Notes under the pieces: generated by a model
Databases searched by the model: none
What the model saw: the letters and a program-made list of their open reading frames with translations, nothing else
Told to the model about the DNA's origin: nothing
Position numbers and translations under genes: made by a program
NCBI GenBank assembly: GCA_038237625.1
Contig: JBBRYM010000002.1
Location: 62,001 to 126,000, forward strand
Origin: JAWVFM01 sp038237625
GTDB lineage: Bacteria; Actinomycetota; Thermoleophilia; Solirubrobacterales; 70-9
DNA: 64,000 nucleotides
Direction of reading: 5' to 3'
Shown: positions 27,577 to 33,455 of the stretch, one piece after another
How the letters are laid out: every line of letters begins with the position of its first letter
How positions within the stretch are numbered: the first letter of the stretch is position 1

Positions 27577-28658
27577 GCAGCCGGGGAGTTGTCGAGCTTC
27601 GCGCGGCTCCGCTTTCGCGCGGCGATTCCCGACGCGGCAAGACCCGCGACACCGGCGACAGCGGCCGCCTTTCCCAACCCGCCTCGGTCGTCGTCGTCCT
27701 CACCGCCGTCTTCGTCGTCGCCGTCGTCGTCCCAGCCATAGTCCTCGGCGATTCGTCCGTCGTCCGCGTACACGTCCGCTGCTCCGTCGGAGTCGACCTC
27801 GAGAATGACCGTGCCGGTCAGGCGGGTCTCGAGGACGTTGTCGGTGCCGGACTGGTCTCGATAAATCCTCATCATGTCTTCGTGGGGGTGGTCGTGGCGG
27901 TTGTTCTCACCGACCGAAACGATCACCCACTCGGGTGAGATGGTCTCCAGCGCTTCCAACCACGGCTCGTTGTCCTTCTCGTTCTTGACGAATGAGCGCG
28001 AGCCATGGTGGCTGGCGTGGAGGACAACGCTGTCAAGCACCTCGAGGCCCTTCTCATCCGAGCGACCTTCGTAGTAGCCGACGACCCGCTCCCAGCAGGC
28101 GAGGTTGGAATCGCCTGTGAAGATCACCGATACGTCCTCGAAGCACACGCGCAGCACGAGACAGTTCTCGTGGGCCTTTTGCTTGGCCTCCTCTTCAGTC
28201 AGGGTCTCCTCAATGTCGATGTAGCCGGGCGGCGAGAAGCAACGGATCGAGACGCACTCGGGCAGCTCCAGACCGGCGAGCGGGGTTCGGCTGCCCTGCG
28301 GGCGGTAGGTGTCCTCGTCGGGATGCGCGTCGACGACCCGCTGGTATTCGGCGAAGTTCTTGGCGATCTGCTTTCGGTCCTCGCGCATAGGCAACCAGAG
28401 CTTCCCCACCTCGTAGCGGTCGTGAAGATCCCCGATCCCGGTGATGTGGTCGTCGTGGGCGTGACTGATGACGAGATGCTCCAGCCGCTTCTTGCCGTCC
28501 TGGCCGTCGGGCAAGATGTCGTCCAGGGCCCTGAAAATGTCGATTCCGGCACCACGACAGCGATAGACGTCGATGAGCATGAAGCTGTCATCTGGGAATC
28601 GCAGCAGCGAGCAGTCGCCCTGGCCAACGTCGAAGAACCACACGTGAAAGTCGGACAT
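27573..28658 (-). CDS. ComEC-like metallo-beta-lactamase protein with acidic linker and hydrophobic C-terminal tail
   Basis: 361 aa from ATG 28658 (MSDFHVWFFDVGQGDC, the natural ComEC/Rec2-type beginning); the frame extends 91 codons upstream without homology. It has the full metal motif SHAHDDH, a GDS element in VIFTGDSN, and LHASHHGSRSF. The catalytic domain ends near residue 295. A very acidic linker (DDDGDDEDGGEDDDD), a hydrophobic Ala/Gly helix (KAAAVAGVAGLAASGIAA), a basic patch (RKRSR) and the end NSPAA follow. First gene of the MBL / E2-E1 / JAB operon, occupying the place of the CD-NTase in type II CBASS. It is likely a nuclease, phosphodiesterase or other hydrolase. The tail could be a membrane anchor or a conjugation substrate. 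Confidence 0.85.
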   Translation of the reverse strand: MSDFHVWFFDVGQGDCSLLRFPDDSFMLIDVYRCRGAGIDIFRALDDILPDGQDGKKRLEHLVISHAHDDHITGIGDLHDRYEVGKLWLPMREDRKQIAKNFAEYQRVVDAHPDEDTYRPQGSRTPLAGLELPECVSIRCFSPPGYIDIEETLTEEEAKQKAHENCLVLRVCFEDVSVIFTGDSNLACWERVVGYYEGRSDEKGLEVLDSVVLHASHHGSRSFVKNEKDNEPWLEALETISPEWVIVSVGENNRHDHPHEDMMRIYRDQSGTDNVLETRLTGTVILEVDSDGAADVYADDGRIAEDYGWDDDGDDEDGGEDDDDRGGLGKAAAVAGVAGLAASGIAARKRSRAKLDNSPAA

Positions 28659-28723
28659 CCCAGCACCATTCCTACGATTGATCGCCCGGCTATCTTGCGC
28701 GACTAACGGCCGCGGCCCGGCTC
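28659..28723. promoter_or_regulatory. 65-bp divergent promoter region of the MBL operon and patatin gene
   Basis: The only non-coding sequence between the two divergent transcription units, so both promoters must lie here or within the coding ends. TATCTT on the plus strand (about 28691-28696) is a possible -10 for the patatin gene. Sharing one short control region suggests co-regulation. Confidence 0.4.
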
Positions 28724-29968
28724 GTGCCCGAACGACCGCATGAACCAGGACTGACCAACATAGACCGGGCCGGGGACGGAACCGGGCGGTCACTCGGCGT
28801 CTGCCTCTCCGGCGGTGGGTTCCGGGCGGCTTGTTTCGGATCAGGCGTGCTCCGCTACCTGGCCGAGGCGGGGCTGCTCGAGCGCGTGCGGGTGATCTCG
28901 GCCGTGTCCGGCGGGTCGATCCTGGCTGCAATGCTGACGGACCGGTGGTCCGCGTTGGAAGCGGAGGGGTTCACTGCGGCGGCGTTCGAGCGGCACGTGC
29001 ACAAGCCGTTGCGCCTCGCGTTGGCCGAGCACAACTTCCGCAACCGCGGACTGGTGCGATGGGCCGGTCGGCGTGCCACTCTCCGGGGGCCGGCGCGGGG
29101 CGCTGTCGTGGTCACCGAGATCATCGAACACCTGTGTAGGGCACGCCGCGTGACCGAGTTGCCGGAGTCCCCGCAGACCATCTTCACGAGCACTGATCTG
29201 GGAACCGGCCAGGCCGTGCGGATCTCACAGCAGTTCACCGGCTTGTTCGCATACGGGTACGTGGCGACTTCGCCCGACCTTCCCCTCGCAACCGCGGTTG
29301 CCGCTTCCGCCGCAGTGCCGCTCTTGTTTAGCCCAGTGCGTCTCCGCATCCGCGATCTCGGTGCCAGCGACGCGCCCGAAGTCATCTCGCTGACGGACGG
29401 CGGCGTCTATGACAACCTTGGACTGGAGTGGTTCCAGGGTTGGGATCGTGGGCGCCCGGCGAGGGCGCGTTCGGTAGACGAAGTCCTGGTGGTCGACGCA
29501 TCCGGACCGTTGACACCGCGCCCCGGTCCCACCCGGGGGCTTCAAGCGCTGATGCGCACACGCGACGTGATGTATTGGACCGGAAGGGCCACACGGACCC
29601 GCTGGTTCGTCGACCAGCTCCTGAGCGGCGCGATGCGCGGCCTCCATTTGGGCATCCGCGTGGATCCGCGCATCGGTCGACGACCGGACCGCACGCCTTA
29701 CCCATCGGAGACGTATGACGGCGCTTTACCGTCGGAGTTGATCTCCCCGCTAAGCGCCATTCGCACGGACCTCGACCGGTTCAGCGTCGAGGAGTCGAGC
29801 TTGCTCGCCTACCACGCCTATTGGCTCACGCATGCGCGGATGGCCAACCTGCGCCCCGAAGACGCAGTGGCGCACCCAACCTGGCGCGAGTTCGCTGAGC
29901 TCTCGCGACCGGAAACAGGCCGGCTTGTCGATCTTCTGGGGCGTGGCGCGCGGAGACGATTGAGCTGA
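28724..29968 (+). CDS. Patatin-like phospholipase, candidate membrane-degrading effector
   Basis: 414 aa. CLSGGGFRAACFGSGVL gives the oxyanion-hole Gly-rich loop with conserved Arg, SAVSGGS carries the nucleophile serine (first position of GxSxG is Ala here), and LTDGGVYDNLG carries the catalytic aspartate. No signal peptide is seen, so it is cytoplasmic. Phospholipases of this family serve as CBASS effectors (CapV) and in other abortive-infection systems. It is divergent from the MBL / E2-E1 / JAB operon across 65 bp. The start is GTG at 28724. It could be a stand-alone lipase, but context favours a defence effector. Confidence 0.85.
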   Translation: MPERPHEPGLTNIDRAGDGTGRSLGVCLSGGGFRAACFGSGVLRYLAEAGLLERVRVISAVSGGSILAAMLTDRWSALEAEGFTAAAFERHVHKPLRLALAEHNFRNRGLVRWAGRRATLRGPARGAVVVTEIIEHLCRARRVTELPESPQTIFTSTDLGTGQAVRISQQFTGLFAYGYVATSPDLPLATAVAASAAVPLLFSPVRLRIRDLGASDAPEVISLTDGGVYDNLGLEWFQGWDRGRPARARSVDEVLVVDASGPLTPRPGPTRGLQALMRTRDVMYWTGRATRTRWFVDQLLSGAMRGLHLGIRVDPRIGRRPDRTPYPSETYDGALPSELISPLSAIRTDLDRFSVEESSLLAYHAYWLTHARMANLRPEDAVAHPTWREFAELSRPETGRLVDLLGRGARRRLS

Positions 29969-30034
29969 CGGCTCGGCGTTCTTCGCTGAGGTCTCGGAGT
30001 CCCGAGGCACGCGGCGCACACCTCGCTCGCAAAC

Positions 30035-30063
30035 TTGACATGGCTTCCCTCCGAGTTTTATCT
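30035..30063 (+). promoter_or_regulatory. Strong sigma-70-type promoter of the AbiE operon
   Basis: A perfect -35 TTGACA (30035-30040), a 17-nt spacer, and -10 TTATCT (30058-30063). This is the clearest consensus promoter in the window. Transcription should start near 30070, inside the operator-like palindrome. Confidence 0.75.
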
Positions 30064-30091
30064 GCTAAGTTTTTATGCAGAAAAACCTAGC
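30064..30091 (+). promoter_or_regulatory. Operator-like inverted repeat downstream of the AbiE -10
   Basis: GCTAAGTTTTT (30064-30074) and AAAAACCTAGC (30081-30091) pair at 10 of 11 positions around a 6-nt centre. Position directly after the -10 and before the antitoxin ATG (30101) fits autorepression by an AbiEi-type antitoxin, a known property of that family. Confidence 0.6.
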
Positions 30092-30100
30092 ATCAGGCTA

Positions 30101-30841
30101 ATGGCAACAAGGAAGGCACAAGCACAACGAAGGAGCCCGCACCGCGGAAGCACCGCGGCACTCGTCCGCGCGCGAGTGGAGCGGGGCGGTGAGCGGTTCT
30201 GGCGCCCCCAGGACTTCCCCGGGCAGCCTCCGTCGGCGGTCCTCACCGCTCTCTCCCGCCTAACGAAGGAGGGAATGCTCCAGCGCGTTCGCAAGGGCGT
30301 CTACTACCGGCCGCAACCGACGCGCTTTGGAATGAGCGCGCCCACTGCCAGTGCCGCGGCCGCCGAGACCCTGCGCGCACCCATGCATCCGGCAGGGCTG
30401 ACGGCAGCGAATGCCCTTGGCTTTACAACACAAAACCCGTTCAGGCGCGAGTTCGCAACCCCAGCTACAGGCCGACCCCTGGCGCTCAGCGATGCCATCG
30501 TCCACACGCGGCGACCAGACAGTCGCGCCGGCCTCTCGCCGACGGAAGGGGCCCTGTTCGAGTTCCTGCGCGAGCGCGGGCGCTCCAGCGATCTCTCGCC
30601 CAAGCGGACGCGTCAGCGGCTTCAACAGCTTCTGGCCGACCAGGACCGATTCGCCCGTCTCGTTAAGGCCGCGCAGAAGGAACCGCCTCGCGTTCGCGCG
30701 ATGCTGGGAGCCCTCGGACAGGAGCTGGGAGCGGATCCGAACCTCCTCCGGCGACTCAGGAAGAGCCTGAATCCCTCTTCCCAGTTCGACTTCGGAGTCC
30801 TGCGAGACCTGAAGCACGCTTCCGAGTGGCAGGCGAAGTGA
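30101..30841 (+). CDS. AbiEi-type antitoxin / DUF6088-like transcriptional regulator
   Basis: 246 aa from the ATG at 30101; the frame is open 22 codons further up but that region holds the promoter and operator. It has an N-terminal winged-helix segment (FWRPQDFPGQPPSAVLTALSRLTKEGMLQRVRKGVYY) and then the AbiEi-like domain with a C-terminal helical region. It pairs with the downstream nucleotidyltransferase toxin, whose GTG start overlaps its stop (GTGA). In type IV AbiE systems this protein represses its own promoter and counteracts AbiEii. Confidence 0.8.
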   Translation: MATRKAQAQRRSPHRGSTAALVRARVERGGERFWRPQDFPGQPPSAVLTALSRLTKEGMLQRVRKGVYYRPQPTRFGMSAPTASAAAAETLRAPMHPAGLTAANALGFTTQNPFRREFATPATGRPLALSDAIVHTRRPDSRAGLSPTEGALFEFLRERGRSSDLSPKRTRQRLQQLLADQDRFARLVKAAQKEPPRVRAMLGALGQELGADPNLLRRLRKSLNPSSQFDFGVLRDLKHASEWQAK

Positions 30842-32016
30842 GGCTGCACGAGCACGCCGAGTTCCGCGAGTCGCTGGTCGCGGCAGCGCGCGAGTCCGGC
30901 CTGCCGGAGCAGTTCATCGAGAAGGACTACTACGTCACCGAGATCCTGCGAATCGTCGTCGATACCCATCGGGGCAGGACGATCTTCAAGGGCGGGACGA
31001 GCCTCTTCAAGGGCTGGCGACTTATCGACCGCTACTCAGAGGACATCGACCTATTCCTGGACCCCCAGGCCTTCGATCCACACCTTGGGCGGCGAGCCGT
31101 GGACCGCGAGCTTGAGCGCCTTCGTGACGCGGTCGGCGCGCATCCAGCGCTCACCCATGTCACGGAGCGGAGCCAACGGAGCAAGGGCTTCAGCCGCGAG
31201 GATCTCTTTTCGTACGAGTCGATCGTCCCGGACCCGCTGCTTCCTGTCGATACGGCGGTTCTCCTAGAACCGGGAATTCAGAGCGGCAGGCAACCGACGG
31301 CGGACTGCGAGATCTCCTCGCTTGTCTCTGACTTCCTTCGCGATCAGGGAGCCGGCGATCTCGCCGATGACCTCGATCCGTTTCAGATGACCCTCCTTCA
31401 CTTCCGCAGGACGTTCGTCGAGAAGCTCTTCACGATCCACGGCAAGGTCGAGCGTCTAAAGGACGAGGCCGAGCCCCTGGGACGCGACGCCAGGCACTAC
31501 GCGGATCTCCATGCCCTCGCCGGCCAGGCCGAAATCGCCACGATGCTCGACTCCGAGGAGTACGAGCAGATCAAACGCGACTACGACGAGCACTCACGGC
31601 GCTACTTCGCCAAGTTCTACCGTCCGCCGGAGAACCTGAACCTGTCTTCAAGCGACGCGCTGTTCCCGCCAGAGGAGCTGCGGGCGCAAATCGAGCCCGA
31701 CTACGACCGCGAGTGCCAACGCCTCTTCCCGGCCGGGCAATCGTATCCGGCATTTGGGGAGGTCATCGACCGGCTCGAGGCGTTGCGCCCAAATCTCTGG
31801 CGCGCCGCGCCTTGCGCTTCCGTCGCCCTCTCCCGAACCTTGGGCGATCGGCCGGAGCTTGGGCGTCCTCTGCGCCGAGTTACCGGCCTGGGCTACCGGG
31901 CGGAGGCTTGCCCGCCCGCTTCTCGGCCTGGCACTGAGGGCAACCGTCGCACCACCCCTTCCCGGGATCCCCAGGAGGCACGGTGGTGGCGTGGAAGCTT
32001 GCATGCCCACACCTAG
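30838..32016 (+). CDS. AbiEii-type nucleotidyltransferase toxin
   Basis: 392 aa from GTG 30838 (ATG 30826 is possible). DNA-polymerase-beta-like nucleotidyltransferase of the AbiEii/DUF1814 family: FIEKDYYVTEILR, FKGGTSLFKGWRLIDRYSEDID with the GGTSL and SEDID motifs, and EKLFTIHGK. AbiEii toxins modify tRNA or other RNA substrates and cause abortive infection or stasis. Family proteins usually end soon after the segment seen here as VIDRLEALRPNL (~residue 325). The last ~65 residues are low-complexity and overlap an opposite-strand zinc-ribbon ORF, so the natural stop may have been lost or a frameshift is present. Confidence 0.82.
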   Translation: MRLHEHAEFRESLVAAARESGLPEQFIEKDYYVTEILRIVVDTHRGRTIFKGGTSLFKGWRLIDRYSEDIDLFLDPQAFDPHLGRRAVDRELERLRDAVGAHPALTHVTERSQRSKGFSREDLFSYESIVPDPLLPVDTAVLLEPGIQSGRQPTADCEISSLVSDFLRDQGAGDLADDLDPFQMTLLHFRRTFVEKLFTIHGKVERLKDEAEPLGRDARHYADLHALAGQAEIATMLDSEEYEQIKRDYDEHSRRYFAKFYRPPENLNLSSSDALFPPEELRAQIEPDYDRECQRLFPAGQSYPAFGEVIDRLEALRPNLWRAAPCASVALSRTLGDRPELGRPLRRVTGLGYRAEACPPASRPGTEGNRRTTPSRDPQEARWWRGSLHAHT

Positions 32017-32035
32017 CGCAAGGAGCGGCAACCAT
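31880..32035 (-). CDS. Small zinc-ribbon-like protein (51 aa)
   Basis: An ATG at 32035 opens a 51-codon frame: MVAAPCARCGHASFHATTVP, then PGDPGKGWCDGCPQC and a Lys/Pro/Gly tail. The paired cysteines CARC and CDGCPQC look like a treble-clef or zinc ribbon. It lies antisense to the odd C-terminal extension of the AbiEii frame and near the right end of the element. Function is unknown; it could be a DNA-binding or recombination-directionality factor, which is speculation. Confidence 0.4.
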   Translation of the reverse strand: MVAAPCARCGHASFHATTVPPGDPGKGWCDGCPQCQAEKRAGKPPPGSPGR

Positions 32036-32130
32036 CGGCCGAGCCTACCGCGCTCCGCGCTGAGAGCCCCGACTGGGCCGGCCTTGGTCTACTCGCCCCG
32101 GCGTGTGCGCTCCTTCCGCTTCCGCCGCCG

Positions 32131-32152
32131 CCGTGCACCCGTCCGTGCACCC
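32131..32152 (+). repeat. Right pair of GTGCACCC repeats
   Basis: CCGTGCACCC occurs at 32131-32140 and 32143-32152, same orientation, 12-bp spacing, about 85 bp inside attR. It matches the left cluster at 17384-17414. Confidence 0.5.
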
Positions 32153-32237
32153 AACTCAGGACTTTCGCCCGAACTCAGCTGACCTGACCGTGCCTGAGAG
32201 CCCTCCACGGACCCCGCAGAACCCCGCGCGTCCTCGA

Positions 32238-32280
32238 TCATAATCCGCGTGTCGGGGGTTCAAGTCCCTCCTCCGGCATA
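32238..32280 (+). repeat. attR: direct repeat of tRNA-Met 3' half
   Basis: Second copy of the 43-nt repeat, one mismatch to attL. It represents the displaced native 3' end of the tRNA gene. Chromosomal sequence follows directly, with a small hairpin (GCGCCT ... AGGCGCC) that was probably the original tRNA terminator. Confidence 0.92.
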
Positions 32281-32306
32281 ACGAAGCGCCTCTAAATAGG
32301 CGCCTT

Positions 32307-33218
32307 ATGCAACCGGTCGTTGGGTCCCGCGCAGGTCCATCCCATAGCGTTCGCCGCTTGAAGAATCGTCAGGCACTCGGGTCCGGCGGGATCGTCCTCG
32401 CGGCGATCGTTTCCGTCCAGCTGGGGGCCGCCCTTGCAACCACGCTGTTCGACCGCCTGCGCCCCGAAGGCGCGGTGCTCCTGCGAACCCTATTCGCGGC
32501 TGTGATTGTCGTGGCGATCTGGCGCCCCTCCATACGGGGGCGTTCGCGGCGAGACTGGCGCCTCGTCGCCGCCTACGGCGCGGCGCTCGCGGGAATGAAC
32601 CTCAGCTTCTACTCCGGCCTCGACCGGGTGCCGCTCGGGATCGCAGTGACCTTCGAGTTCGTGGGGCCGCTGGCCGTCGCGATCGCCGGCTCCCGCCGCC
32701 GCAAGGATGTCGTCTGGGTGCTGCTGGCGGCCGGTGGGATCGCCCTGCTCTCGCCTGGCATCGGCGGCTCGCTCGATGCGCTGGGGGTCGCCTTCGTGCT
32801 CCTGGCGGGCGCGTTCTGGGGTGTTTACATCCTGCTCACAGCCCGCCTCGGCAAGGCCTTCGAGAGGGTGGAGGGCGTCGCGCTGGGAATGGTCATCTCC
32901 ACCCTGCTCCTACTGCCGGGAGGGGTCGCCGCCGGGGGCTCGGCGCTCCTGGACCCAGGGCTTCTCGCCGTGGGTTTCGCGGTGGGGCTCCTGTCCTCGG
33001 CAATTCCCTACTCGCTCGAGCTCGAGGCACTCCGTAGGCTGCCGACGCCGACCTTCGGCGTGTTGATGAGCCTGGAGCCCGCCGTGGCCGCGATCTCCGG
33101 CCTCGCCTTCCTCGGTCAGGGGCTCGCGCTGCGCGAGGTCGCCGCGATCGCGCTAGTGATCCTCGCGAGCGCCGGCGCTCTCGGCAGCGTGAGCGCTCCG
33201 GCACCCGTGGAGGCCTAG
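32307..33218 (+). CDS. EamA/DMT-family exporter (RhtA-like)
   Basis: 303 aa with ten hydrophobic segments arranged as two EamA repeats, which is the drug/metabolite transporter plan. RhtA-like features are YSGLDRVPLGIAVTFEFVGPL in the first half and PTPTFGVLMSLEPAVAAISG in the second. The likely role is amino-acid or small-metabolite efflux, inferred from family. The ATG lies 27 nt beyond attR, so the island now forms its upstream region and may have altered its promoter. Confidence 0.85.
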   Translation: MQPVVGSRAGPSHSVRRLKNRQALGSGGIVLAAIVSVQLGAALATTLFDRLRPEGAVLLRTLFAAVIVVAIWRPSIRGRSRRDWRLVAAYGAALAGMNLSFYSGLDRVPLGIAVTFEFVGPLAVAIAGSRRRKDVVWVLLAAGGIALLSPGIGGSLDALGVAFVLLAGAFWGVYILLTARLGKAFERVEGVALGMVISTLLLLPGGVAAGGSALLDPGLLAVGFAVGLLSSAIPYSLELEALRRLPTPTFGVLMSLEPAVAAISGLAFLGQGLALREVAAIALVILASAGALGSVSAPAPVEA

Positions 33219-33394
33219 CCCGGAGGTTTGACCGCAGGCTCGTGGCCCCGGCAGCTCAACACCGGCAGCTTGGGATAACGCGGAAAGGCGGAGTCGGTTC
33301 GAGACCGCTCGCACAGCGAGAAGCTGGAGCCGCGCGTGTTGCGGACGACCCGCTGGTGGCGGCAGCTGTCGCAAAGGCCGGCCCTCGCTTCCAC
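33215..33394 (-). CDS. Small cysteine-rich conserved protein
   Basis: 59 aa from GTG 33394 (a GTG at 33436 would give 73 aa). The sequence GLCDSCRHQRVVRNTRGSSF, then CERSR, PRYPKLPVLSCRGHE, has four cysteines in a zinc-ribbon-like arrangement. I have the impression of a widely conserved short actinobacterial protein but can name no function. It converges with the exporter gene (4-nt overlap of ends) and is divergent from the ABC exporter operon. Confidence 0.65.
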   Translation of the reverse strand: MEARAGLCDSCRHQRVVRNTRGSSFSLCERSRTDSAFPRYPKLPVLSCRGHEPAVKPPG

Positions 33395-33440
33395 GCTGCC
33401 AGTATCGCCCGCGGTGCGTGCGTGCCAATACTTCACTTTA

Positions 33441-33446
33441 TATAGT
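33441..33446 (+). promoter_or_regulatory. -10 element of the ABC exporter operon
   Basis: TATAGT stands in an unusual AT-rich patch, only 9 nt before the ATG at 33456. Transcripts would be almost leaderless. No -35 match is seen. Confidence 0.4.
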
Positions 33447-33455
33447 TAAGGGCGA

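Larger units (their letters stand above)
17283..32280. mobile_element. tRNA-Met-integrated defence island (~15 kb)
   Basis: The element is delimited by the 43-nt tRNA-derived direct repeats, with an integrase gene directly abutting attL and GTGCACCC repeat clusters just inside both ends. Cargo from left to right: tyrosine integrase, inverted-repeat region, putative restriction endonuclease, N6-adenine methyltransferase, RecD-like helicase-nuclease, JAB / E2-E1 / MBL operon, patatin-like phospholipase, AbiEi-AbiEii and a small zinc-ribbon ORF. No relaxase, conjugation, capsid, replication or excisionase gene is recognisable. It is therefore a mobilisable-type or satellite-type integrative island. 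Base composition is similar to the host. Confidence 0.88.

Noticed and set aside
28659..28931. N-terminal extension of the MBL protein
   Set aside because: It is Arg/Pro-rich shadow coding opposite the patatin gene; the family start MSDFHVWFFDVGQG is at 28658.
25440..29968. Complete type II CBASS
   Set aside because: No CD-NTase motif is visible in any gene of the island. The AbiEii nucleotidyltransferase has GGTSL...SEDID and belongs to the AbiE pair with its own promoter.
32238..32280. Second tRNA-Met-like sequence
   Set aside because: Only the 3' half is present; there is no D-arm or 5' acceptor strand. It is the attR repeat, not a gene.
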